NCBI GenBank assembly: GCA_011524905.1
Contig: WTJI01000022.1
Coordinates: 1-64,000, forward strand
Direction of reading: 5' to 3'
Length of the DNA stretch: 64,000 bases
From: Flavobacteriales bacterium
GTDB lineage: Bacteria; Bacteroidota; Bacteroidia; Flavobacteriales; Flavobacteriaceae
Below, piece by piece: positions 19,481 through 28,642 of this stretch. Each line of letters opens with the position of its first letter. The first letter of the stretch is position 1. The notes below the pieces were generated by a model that searched no databases, had not been told where the DNA came from, and saw only the letters and a program-made list of their open reading frames with translations. Made by a program: the position numbers and the translations under genes.

Positions 19481-22400
19481 GGGAAGCCAGTTCCGAGAGT
19501 TGTAATAGGAGTTCAGCAGTGGTCCCGATTTCAGGGATGACCAGTAAAAGTCGTAGGCCTTGTCGTGTCTCTTTCTGTTTGATTTGTAATTTTTGCCCTG
19601 GTGTTTGCATTTGTTTCAGGATATGATGAAACCGCTGAGATTCATAAAATGAATGTTTTTCTTGAGCAATAAAATATCCAACACAGGTATTATTTTTGAT
19701 TACCAAGCGCTCCAAGCCCAGTCTTGCGGCTACCCATTTAACTCGTACACTATTCATAAGTGCATTAGCAGAATCGGGCAGGGGACCAAATCGATCTTCT
19801 AAGCTTTTTTCAAACGTCCTCAGTTCTTCTTCTTTCTTCAATCTACTAATTTGATTGTAAAGACTTAAGCGCTCTTTAACACTATTAACATAATGATCAG
19901 GCAGCATGATTTCCATATCGGTATCCAGCTGTACTTCAGAAACAAATTGGTCTTGGTTGTTGTGTTCTTTTTCAAATAGTGTTTTGAATTCGTTGTCTTT
20001 AAGTTCCGATAGGGCTTCCTCCAAAATTTTCTGATAAGCATCAAAACCAATATCGTTGATGAATCCACTTTGCTCACCACCCAGCAAGTCTCCAGCCCCA
20101 CGAATTTCTAAGTCCTTTTTAGCAATTTGAATCCCCGATCCCAATTCAGCGTATTGGGCAATGGTCTGAATGCGTTTTTGTGCATCAGAAGTCATAGCCG
20201 AAAGAGGCGGCGTCATAAAGTAACAGAAGGCTTTTTTGTTGCTTCTACCCACGCGTCCTCGCATTTGGTGTAAGTCGCTCAAGCCAAAATTATTGGCATT
20301 GTTGATAAAAATCGTGTTCGCATTGGGTACATCCAAACCATTTTCAATAATAGTTGTAGCCACCAAAATGTCATATTGACCTGCTAAAAATTTGAGTAGC
20401 GTTTTTTCCAATTTTTCACCTTCCATTTGTCCATGCCCAATCCCTATCCGCGCATCAGGAACTAGGCGTTGGATCATCCCTGCGACTTCTTGAATGCTAT
20501 CGACTCGGTTGTGAACAAAATAGACCTGTCCCCCCCGCTGTAATTCATAAATGATACCATCTCGAATAGTGTTTTCATTAAAACGGACCACTTCACTTTG
20601 TATAGGGTAGCGGTTTGGAGGCGGCGTGGCAATTACTGACAAATCCCTTGCGGCCATCAAACTGAATTGTAGCGTTCTGGGAATAGGCGTTGCAGTTAAA
20701 GTGAGTACATCGATATTCTTTTTTAAAGAGCGGATTTTCTCTTTTACCGCCACACCAAATTTTTGTTCTTCATCAACAATCAGCAAACCCAAATCAGCAT
20801 ATGCAATCGCTTTACCCGCGATTTGGTGGGTGCCGATTAGGATATCTATTTTTCCTGACTTTAGGTCCTCTAATATGGCCTTTCGATCTTTGGTCGATCG
20901 AAAGCGGTTGAGGTAATCTACCCGTACAGGAAGATTTTTGAGTCGATTACTAAAAGTTTTATAATGCTGAAAAGCCAAAATGGTCGTAGGCACCAAAACC
21001 GCTACTTGCTTGCTATTATCTACTGCTTTAAAGGCTGCTCTTACAGCAACTTCTGTTTTTCCAAATCCTACGTCACCACAAACCAAGCGATCCATGGGGC
21101 GCTCACTTTCCATATCACTCTTAATGTCTGCTGTTGCTTTTTCCTGATCAGGGGTGTCCTCATACAAGAACGAAGCTTCTAACTCCCACTGAAGATAGCT
21201 GTCTGGAGCAAAAGCATAACCGATTTTTTTACGCCTTTCTGCGTACAATTGAATCAGGTTAAATGCGATTTCTTTGACCCGTTTTTTGGTCTTTTGTTTT
21301 AGGGTCTTCCAGGCTTTAGAACCCAGTTTGTAAAGTTTAGGGACTTTACCATCTTTACCGTTAAACTTACTGATCTTGTGCAGGGCATGAATGCTCAGGT
21401 ATAGCACATCACCCTCTCCATAAACCAATTTGATGGCTTCTTGTTTTTTACCTTCAACATCGATATGCTGTAGGCCACCAAATTTGCCAATACCGTGGTC
21501 CATATGGGTGACGTAATCCCCCACTTCCATTAATGTTAGTTCTTGTAGCGTCAAGGCATCGGACTTGGTGCGCTGCGATTTGATACGGTATTTGTGATAG
21601 CGATCAAAAATTTGATGATCTGTAAAAACGGCTAACTGAGCCTCAGGGTCTTCAAATCCCTCAAACAATGGGCAAACCAAGGTTTGGTAATGAACAGTCT
21701 CTTCCATTTCCTGGAAAATATCATGAAAGCGTTTGACCTGTTGCTCGTTCGTACAGCATAAGTAATTGGTCCAGCCTTTTTGGTGATTGGCGTTGAGATG
21801 CGCAACCAAAAGATCAAATTTTTTGTTAAATGCGGGTTGCGGTTGCTGGCGGAATAACAGCTTGTTTTGCGTAGATAGTTTCTCTGCATTTTCAAATAGG
21901 ACTACCGAGCGATTTTGCAAGGTTGAAAGCCATTCTTGGGCGGTACAAAAAAGTGTTTCAGGCGGAAACTGTGTCGTGGTTTCTAGGCTTTCGTATTGCT
22001 GTGTTGCACGATCAAATAGCCCGTCAAGACGTTCGTAGCAGGCATCCAAGTTTTGGAATAGTACTGTATGATCTTCGGGCAGTAAATCTAGCAAAGTTTT
22101 CCTTTTGTCTGTAAAGCTGATGGAGGACGTATTGGGGAGTAATTCTATTTGTTCGTAATGTTTTATAGACAACTGTGTGCGGACGTCAAAGCTTCGCAGG
22201 CTTTCTACTTCATCACCAAAAAATTCAATCCGATAGGGGTGTTGATTGGCATAGGAAAACACATCAATGATACCACCGCGAACAGAAAAGGTGCCCGGTT
22301 CGGTGACAAAATCCGCTCGCTCAAAGCCGTATTCAAAAAGGGTTTCATTGATAAAATCTAAACTTAAAGCAGCGCCTTTTAGCACCTTTAAAGTATTTTT

Positions 22401-22811
22401 CTTTAAAGTATATTGAGAAATTACCTTTTCGAAAATAGCCTGTGGATAGGTTATTATGATTCGAGGACGTTTGCTGTTGGTCAGTTTACGCAGCACTTCC
22501 GCACGTAGCAAGACATTGGCATTATCAGTGGCTTCAGCTACATAAGCTTGACGGTAACTGGCAGGAAAAAAAAGAATATCTGTGTTTCCCAGAAGCGCTT
22601 CAAGATCATTGAGGAAATATGCAGCTTGTTCGGCTTGTTCCAAAACCCAAACCATACTGCGGGGGTTATTTTTGAAATATGTTGCCAGGGCTAGGGTTTG
22701 ACCAGAGCCAACAAGACCCTGAACCCGAATCGGCTTGTTTTGACCCAGTACTTTTTCTAAGGCTTTTGGTTCAGGTGCTGCTTCAAATTGATCTAACGGA
22801 AAGTCTGGCAA
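19458..22811 (-). CDS. mfd: Transcription-repair coupling factor
   Basis: 1117 aa; GDVGFGKTEVAVRAAFKAV, DEEQKFGV, LTLTATPIPRTLQ, TTIIENGLDVPNANT, MRGRVGRSNKKAFCYF. Confidence 0.96.
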   Translation of the reverse strand: MPDFPLDQFEAAPEPKALEKVLGQNKPIRVQGLVGSGQTLALATYFKNNPRSMVWVLEQAEQAAYFLNDLEALLGNTDILFFPASYRQAYVAEATDNANVLLRAEVLRKLTNSKRPRIIITYPQAIFEKVISQYTLKKNTLKVLKGAALSLDFINETLFEYGFERADFVTEPGTFSVRGGIIDVFSYANQHPYRIEFFGDEVESLRSFDVRTQLSIKHYEQIELLPNTSSISFTDKRKTLLDLLPEDHTVLFQNLDACYERLDGLFDRATQQYESLETTTQFPPETLFCTAQEWLSTLQNRSVVLFENAEKLSTQNKLLFRQQPQPAFNKKFDLLVAHLNANHQKGWTNYLCCTNEQQVKRFHDIFQEMEETVHYQTLVCPLFEGFEDPEAQLAVFTDHQIFDRYHKYRIKSQRTKSDALTLQELTLMEVGDYVTHMDHGIGKFGGLQHIDVEGKKQEAIKLVYGEGDVLYLSIHALHKISKFNGKDGKVPKLYKLGSKAWKTLKQKTKKRVKEIAFNLIQLYAERRKKIGYAFAPDSYLQWELEASFLYEDTPDQEKATADIKSDMESERPMDRLVCGDVGFGKTEVAVRAAFKAVDNSKQVAVLVPTTILAFQHYKTFSNRLKNLPVRVDYLNRFRSTKDRKAILEDLKSGKIDILIGTHQIAGKAIAYADLGLLIVDEEQKFGVAVKEKIRSLKKNIDVLTLTATPIPRTLQFSLMAARDLSVIATPPPNRYPIQSEVVRFNENTIRDGIIYELQRGGQVYFVHNRVDSIQEVAGMIQRLVPDARIGIGHGQMEGEKLEKTLLKFLAGQYDILVATTIIENGLDVPNANTIFINNANNFGLSDLHQMRGRVGRSNKKAFCYFMTPPLSAMTSDAQKRIQTIAQYAELGSGIQIAKKDLEIRGAGDLLGGEQSGFINDIGFDAYQKILEEALSELKDNEFKTLFEKEHNNQDQFVSEVQLDTDMEIMLPDHYVNSVKERLSLYNQISRLKKEEELRTFEKSLEDRFGPLPDSANALMNSVRVKWVAARLGLERLVIKNNTCVGYFIAQEKHSFYESQRFHHILKQMQTPGQKLQIKQKETRQGLRLLLVIPEIGTTAELLLQLSELASPKATSDS

Positions 22812-22881
22812 CTCTTTTTTTTTGGCAAAGGTAATTTTTTATTACTCAACAATTTTACTGATGGAATCATAAAGAAACCCA

Positions 22882-23520
22882 TTAGGCTACGATTTTAATT
22901 TCTACGACAGCTTCTCCCGTTAACGCATAAACCCGGTCCCCAGCTTTGGGTTGTAGCAGATGCAAACCCGTAAAATCACCAAAAGCGGGCAAGATCATTT
23001 GATTGGGCTGGTGAAAGAAGCAAGGTACTTTGAGCCGTTGCCGCCCAGCGCCTTGTAAGCGTACCCCTGGATGAATATGCCCACTGAAGTTAAATGAACC
23101 TGAACGATCAGTAGGGTGATGGGTTAGAAGGATGTTTTTTTCCATCCATTCAGTTACAACAAACAGGCCACTTTGTTCAAGTACCTTCGTGGGTAAAATA
23201 TCATGATTGCCCTTGACCAAAATAGTCTGCTGGGACAGGCTTTGATTCCAAGCGACAAACCGATCCCATTCTGCATTGCGGTCACTGTGGAAAAGGTCGC
23301 CCAAAAAGAAAATCTTCTCTACGTTGTGAGCGGTCAACAGTTGTTCCATTTTTTGATAAAATGAAAACTGGATTTGCGCAGGAATTGCATAGCCATTTTT
23401 TCGAAAGTGGCTGACTTTCCCCAAGTGGACATCGGCCAACAACAAAGCTTTTTGTTCCTGCCAATAAACTGCCCCTTGCGGGAGTAGTTCGAAGGTTTGT
23501 TGGACAATTTTTAGTGTCAT
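22882..23520 (-). CDS. Ligase-associated metallophosphoesterase (PdeM-like)
   Basis: LLADVHLGKVSHFRKNGYAIP, FFLGDLFHSDRN, VKGNHD, FSGHIHPG; operon with Lhr-like helicase and ligase. Confidence 0.88.
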   Translation of the reverse strand: MTLKIVQQTFELLPQGAVYWQEQKALLLADVHLGKVSHFRKNGYAIPAQIQFSFYQKMEQLLTAHNVEKIFFLGDLFHSDRNAEWDRFVAWNQSLSQQTILVKGNHDILPTKVLEQSGLFVVTEWMEKNILLTHHPTDRSGSFNFSGHIHPGVRLQGAGRQRLKVPCFFHQPNQMILPAFGDFTGLHLLQPKAGDRVYALTGEAVVEIKIVA

Positions 23521-25946
23521 GACGAACCGTCTTTTTCCAATTGCAAATACATTTTACGAATACGGTCTTCCACGGATTCAGAAGACATTTTACCCCGCAG
23601 ACGATCAGTGATCAGGGGAAAGGAAAAGGGTGTGGGTTGGTGTGTTTCGATCCAGCGGATCTGTTGTTTATTCATCCTTACAAAAGCTTGTAACAATCGA
23701 CCTTGTTCCATATCATGCTCAAAGGTTTCATCCAAAGCTTGTTGGTAAAGTAGATTGTCGGGTTCATAGTCTTTAAAGACTTCGAAGAACAATTGAGAGC
23801 TAGATTGTAGATGCTTGCTTTTAATGGGTTGACTGGGTGTTCCTTGGAATACCAATCCACCGATCACAGCAATGTCGCGAAACTTTCGTCTTGCCATTTC
23901 CGAGATGTTGATGCCCGTCCGCAGATCCGGGATAACATCCTGTGGGCTTAGCAGTTCGTTGTCCAGCAAGCCTTGCAGGTCGATGGGTGTGTCTGACAAC
24001 AACTCAAAACCATAATCGTTATAAGCCAAACTAAAACTGGTGGGCGACAGCAGGCTAAGGCGGTAGGAAACAATACTAGCCATGGCCATGTGAATAGCAT
24101 ACCCCTCAAAAGGATAAAATACAGCGTGATAGCCCTCTCGGGAGGGGAAAGTTTCTATCAGCAGTTCGTCAGTTTTCGGCAAAATGGATTGCTTTTTTTG
24201 TTGTTCCAAAACAGGTTCTAAGGCTTGTTTCTCTTTACTTTCAGTGGCTTCTAATTGGTAAAAAGTTTCCCGAAGCAGTTCACTAAGGTGGGCGCTAAAA
24301 CTCATACGTCCGCCCATCCAAGCGGGAATTTTGGCTTTTTTGGCTTTGGATTTTTTGACAAGTACCTGGTTGTTTTGAATTTTGATTAACTCCAAATTTT
24401 TTCCACCAAAAGTGAATACATCTCCTGGCACCAATTTGGCAACAAACCATTCTTCAATGGTACCGATAAATCCGCCCTTTTGATATTTGACCAGTAAATC
24501 TGCATCGCTGACAATCGTGCCAATAGTCATCCGATGTCGCATGGCGATACTACGGTTGGCCACACGGTAGCGCCCCGAGTCATCGACTGTAATTTTTTTG
24601 TACTCATCATAATTTTCCAAACTCTGGCTGCCTTGTCGAATAAAATTCAAACACCACTGCCAGGTTTCTGGTGTTAGGGTTTGATAGCAAAAAGTACGTT
24701 GAATGATTGGGAAAAGTTGTTGCGGAACAAAGCCATCGCCCACGGCCAAAGTCATCAGGAATTGAAGTAAAACATCATAACTGTTTAGGTAGGGTATGCG
24801 GTCCTCAATGCTATTTTTTTGGATGGCGGTTTGCAGTGCTAGGGCTTCGATAAGCTCCATGGCATGGGTGGGTAAAAAATAAATTGTACTGGAGGCGCCA
24901 GGTTGGTGACCACTGCGACCAGCTCGTTGTAAAAAGCGCCCAACACCTTTTGGGCTCCCTACTTGAATACAGCTTTCTACTGGACTAAAATCAACGCCCA
25001 AGTCTAGACTGGAGGTACAAACGACCAATTTTAACGCATCATTGCGCAGGGCTTCTTCTACCCACAGTCGGGTTTCTTTGTTCATGCTACCGTGATGCAT
25101 GGCCATTTGCCCAGCCCAATCGGGATGGGCATCCAGCAAACGTTGAAACCAAATTTCACATTGCGCTCGGGTGTTGGTAAATACAAGGGTAGAGCGCGAT
25201 CTCCGGACTACCTTGACCACTTCGGGTAGCAGGTGTAAACCAAGATGCCCCCGCCAAGGAAAGCGTTCCATATTTTTGGGAACCAGTGATTTTACTTTGA
25301 TATTTTTTTTTCGTTCCGAAACAATCCGTACGGCTTGATGCACTTCACTACCCAGCAAGATTTCTTGTGCCAGATCTAGATTGCCTATGGTGGCCGAAAT
25401 GCCCCAAACTTGCAATTGGGGTAAAAAAGATTTCAAATACGCCAAGGCGAGTTCTACTTGTACTCCACGTTTGGATCCCATCAGTTCGTGCCATTCATCA
25501 ATGATAATACAGCGCAGGTTGGCAAAATATTTTTGATGGTCTTTACTACCCAAAAGCAGGTGTAGGCTTTCTGGGGTGGTGACCAAGCCAAAATTAGGTT
25601 TTTGGCGTTGTTTACTTCGATGACTGGCACTGGTATCACCAGTCCGTAAATCGACTTTCCAGTTCGGGTCAAAAGTGGTGCTCATCCTTTGGGTAGCTTG
25701 CTGAATTTCAACCGCCAAGGCTTTTAAAGGAGTGATCCATAAGGCTTGTAAGCCCTTTTTTGGAGGATGATCCAGGGCCTGTTGGATGATGCCTCCCCAG
25801 AGGGCATAGGTTTTTCCGCTACCTGTGGGCGCATTGACAAATCCACTCTTACCCTTGGCATAGGCTTGCCAGCACTGTAGTTGGAAGGCGAGGGGTTTCC
25901 ATTTTTGTTCAGCAAACCAGGCCTTGACATTTTCGGGTGCTGTCAT
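23517..25946 (-). CDS. Ligase-associated DEXH-box helicase (Lhr-Core-like)
   Basis: APTGSGKTYALWG, IIDEWHELMGSKRG, WGISATIG, SLDLGVDF, QRAGRSGHQPG; 4-nt overlap with next gene. Confidence 0.93.
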   Translation of the reverse strand: MTAPENVKAWFAEQKWKPLAFQLQCWQAYAKGKSGFVNAPTGSGKTYALWGGIIQQALDHPPKKGLQALWITPLKALAVEIQQATQRMSTTFDPNWKVDLRTGDTSASHRSKQRQKPNFGLVTTPESLHLLLGSKDHQKYFANLRCIIIDEWHELMGSKRGVQVELALAYLKSFLPQLQVWGISATIGNLDLAQEILLGSEVHQAVRIVSERKKNIKVKSLVPKNMERFPWRGHLGLHLLPEVVKVVRRSRSTLVFTNTRAQCEIWFQRLLDAHPDWAGQMAMHHGSMNKETRLWVEEALRNDALKLVVCTSSLDLGVDFSPVESCIQVGSPKGVGRFLQRAGRSGHQPGASSTIYFLPTHAMELIEALALQTAIQKNSIEDRIPYLNSYDVLLQFLMTLAVGDGFVPQQLFPIIQRTFCYQTLTPETWQWCLNFIRQGSQSLENYDEYKKITVDDSGRYRVANRSIAMRHRMTIGTIVSDADLLVKYQKGGFIGTIEEWFVAKLVPGDVFTFGGKNLELIKIQNNQVLVKKSKAKKAKIPAWMGGRMSFSAHLSELLRETFYQLEATESKEKQALEPVLEQQKKQSILPKTDELLIETFPSREGYHAVFYPFEGYAIHMAMASIVSYRLSLLSPTSFSLAYNDYGFELLSDTPIDLQGLLDNELLSPQDVIPDLRTGINISEMARRKFRDIAVIGGLVFQGTPSQPIKSKHLQSSSQLFFEVFKDYEPDNLLYQQALDETFEHDMEQGRLLQAFVRMNKQQIRWIETHQPTPFSFPLITDRLRGKMSSESVEDRIRKMYLQLEKDGSS

Positions 25947-27526
25947 GCGATTAGTTTTTTTACATCCGCTAAACTGTTGGCGTCTTCAATTTTTTTGTCG
26001 TGCCGCCAGCGTAAGATTCGGGGGAAGCGGACTGCTACGCCACTTTTATGTCGGGGGGAGGGAGCAATACCTTCAAAAGCAATTTCAAAGACTAGTTTCG
26101 GAACTACTTCCCGAACCGGACCAAAGCGGTTCAGTGTATTTTGTTTGACATACCGATCGACTTCACGAATTTCTTTGTCGGTCAACCCAGAATAAGCTTT
26201 GGCAAAAGTGACTAAAGCTCCTTCATGCCAAAGCCCAAAAGTGTAGTCGGTGTAAAGGTTGGTGCGCCGCCCGTGTCCCCGCATGGCATAAGTGAGTACC
26301 GCATCGATGGTTTTGGGATCTGATTTCCATTTCCACCAAGCCCCTTTTTTGCGCCCCACTTCATAAGGGGCGTTGGCTTTTTTGAGCATTAAGCCTTCTG
26401 AACGCATGGCTTTGGCTTTTTCTCTTTCTGCAGCTACAGCATCCCAATCAGAAAAATGAAGTACGTCAGAATGCTCCCAAGGAAGACCCTCGGCATAGTT
26501 GTCGTAAAGATTTTTGAGTTGTTGTTGTCGTTGGGCCAAGGGGCGTTCTCGCCAATCGACACTTTCCCATTCCAAAAGGTCGTAGGTCATAAAACGGACG
26601 GGAACATCGGCTAATAATTTGGCACCTATATTTTTTCGACCGATGCGTTTTTGTAAGTCGTTAAAATGTCCGATTTGTCCGTTGGGGTAAGGCAGAATTT
26701 CTCCGTCCAAGACCGTGCCGCTGGGTAGTTTTTGGGCAAAAACTTCCAGTTCAGGAAACTTATCAGTGATCAGTTCTTCGCCACGGCTCCAAAGGAACAG
26801 TTGTCCTTTTCTAACGATGAGTTGCCCGCGCATACCGTCCCATTTGTGTTCGATGTGATAGTCGGTCACTTTGTGTTTTCCAAAAAAATCGTCCTCGATA
26901 GCGTAGGCGAGATAAAATGGGTAGGGTCGGCTGAGTTGGTCACTTTCTTTAGGTGCAATCAGTAAGTCTTCAAAGGAAGTGGTTTCGGGTGACCATTGCC
27001 CCATAAGTCGGTGTGCCAGGGTGTTTTCATCCAAATCTAGGGCCATACCTAAAGCACGTGTCATTAGCTTTTGACTGATTCCAATACGAAAGCCCCCGGT
27101 GAGTATTTTATTAAACACAAAGCGTTCTGTTGTGGATTGCCGATGCCACTGGTGTAGGATATATGCTTTTTTTTCTGCTTCTGATTTGGGTTTGAGATGC
27201 TGGATGTCTTCAATTACTCTTGCGAGTGAAATTTGAGATTGGCTTTGGGTTTGCGGCACCAGCAGAGCGATGGTTTCAGCAAGATCACCGACAATATGAT
27301 AAGACTCTTCAAACAGCCAAGGCGATAAGTTTGCTTGTTCGGCCGCCCATTGGCGCAGTAGCGTGGTGGTGACGGGTCGGGCAGGGCGTCGGTGTGAGAG
27401 CAAAGCCACAGCCCAGAGTGCATCAGCACTGTTGGCTTTCTGAAAATAGTCAGCAAGCAATTTCACCTTTTGATTTGTACTGTTGGTGCTATCCAAGGCG
27501 TTGATCAGATGTGCAAAGGCTTTCAT
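25943..27526 (-). CDS. ATP-dependent DNA ligase
   Basis: Adenylation motif EHKWDGMRGQLI, LDGEILPY, EGLMLKKANAPYEVGRKKGAWWKWK. Confidence 0.93.
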   Translation of the reverse strand: MKAFAHLINALDSTNSTNQKVKLLADYFQKANSADALWAVALLSHRRPARPVTTTLLRQWAAEQANLSPWLFEESYHIVGDLAETIALLVPQTQSQSQISLARVIEDIQHLKPKSEAEKKAYILHQWHRQSTTERFVFNKILTGGFRIGISQKLMTRALGMALDLDENTLAHRLMGQWSPETTSFEDLLIAPKESDQLSRPYPFYLAYAIEDDFFGKHKVTDYHIEHKWDGMRGQLIVRKGQLFLWSRGEELITDKFPELEVFAQKLPSGTVLDGEILPYPNGQIGHFNDLQKRIGRKNIGAKLLADVPVRFMTYDLLEWESVDWRERPLAQRQQQLKNLYDNYAEGLPWEHSDVLHFSDWDAVAAEREKAKAMRSEGLMLKKANAPYEVGRKKGAWWKWKSDPKTIDAVLTYAMRGHGRRTNLYTDYTFGLWHEGALVTFAKAYSGLTDKEIREVDRYVKQNTLNRFGPVREVVPKLVFEIAFEGIAPSPRHKSGVAVRFPRILRWRHDKKIEDANSLADVKKLIA

Positions 27527-28524
27527 TCAGTCAGAACAGTTTCAGGAGTTTCAGCCTCATATTGGGTTTTTTCAGTACGGGCATTCCAGCCCTTTTCTCT
27601 AAGGTATTGGGCGAAGATATCGGTATAACCGTGGGTGGTAATCACATTTTCACAGCCAGTAGCTTCAATGGCTTGTAAGAGCCCTTTCCAATCAGCGTGG
27701 TCAGATAGGACAAAGGCTTTGTCCACGGCTCGACGGCGACGGGCACCCCGAAACGCCATCCATCCAGAAGCATAGCCAGTACTCAATTTGCCTAGTTTTT
27801 TGATCCATGCACTTCCCATCACTGCTGGAGGTGCGAGTACTAATTGGCCTGTAATTTCCTTTTTTTCGGTATCTCGATGGATGAGGTGCGTTTCTGGAAA
27901 ATCAATCTGTGACCGAAGCACATCTGTCATTTTTTCAGTGGCACCATGAGTGAAAATTTTTCCAATATTGGGGTCCAGGTGTTTCAACAATCGCTGGGCT
28001 TTACCCAGCGAATAGCCCATCAAGAGGCTGGTTAAGCCTTGGGTTTGATTGGTCGCCCACCAGGTATTAATCTCATGGTGAACCCTTTCAGGCGCTTGCC
28101 AATCAAAAACAGGCAAGCCAAAAGTACATTCGGTAATAAAGCTATGACAGCGAACAGCTTCAAAAGGGGTAGATATACCATCATTGTCAAGCTTGTAATC
28201 CCCAGTAAATACCCATATTTCACCTCGGTGTTCGACTCGAATTTGCGATGAACCAGGAACATGACCGGCAGGATGAAAAGAAAAGCGGACACCGTTGATC
28301 GTAAAACTTTCTCCATAGGCTTTACCTGTTACGACAATTTTACCTAAACGGTGACGGATAATAGGGACATTGTCATGGTGGGTTATATATTGTTGGTGCC
28401 CCCATCTGGCGTGATCAGAATGACCGTGAGTGATAAGGGCCTTAGAGACCTTTTTCCAGGGATCTAAATACACATCAGCAGCAGCACAATAAATTCCTTT
28501 GGAAGTAAATTCCAACAGTGGCAT
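27523..28524 (-). CDS. Ligase-associated exonuclease (metallo-beta-lactamase/beta-CASP, SNM1-like)
   Basis: ALITHGHSDHARWGHQQYITH, FHPAGHVPGSSQI, FTGDYK, FVLSDHADW; start moved to MPLLEFTSKGIYC. Confidence 0.9.
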   Translation of the reverse strand: MPLLEFTSKGIYCAAADVYLDPWKKVSKALITHGHSDHARWGHQQYITHHDNVPIIRHRLGKIVVTGKAYGESFTINGVRFSFHPAGHVPGSSQIRVEHRGEIWVFTGDYKLDNDGISTPFEAVRCHSFITECTFGLPVFDWQAPERVHHEINTWWATNQTQGLTSLLMGYSLGKAQRLLKHLDPNIGKIFTHGATEKMTDVLRSQIDFPETHLIHRDTEKKEITGQLVLAPPAVMGSAWIKKLGKLSTGYASGWMAFRGARRRRAVDKAFVLSDHADWKGLLQAIEATGCENVITTHGYTDIFAQYLREKGWNARTEKTQYEAETPETVLTE

Positions 28525-28642
28525 TTTTCTTTTTCTTTTTGGGGAAGGTACAAAAAAGGTGCGTTTATATTTTTCTGTAAATCGTTGATAAGTCATTGCA
28601 GAGGTCTTTTCGCAAGACAAAGGGAAAAACTATTTTCGTTTT

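Noticed and set aside
22882-28524. Ligase/helicase/nuclease operon as a novel defence system
   Set aside because: The four-gene combination matches the already described ligase-associated Lhr/MPE/Exo repair cluster, and there are no neighbouring defence or mobile genes.
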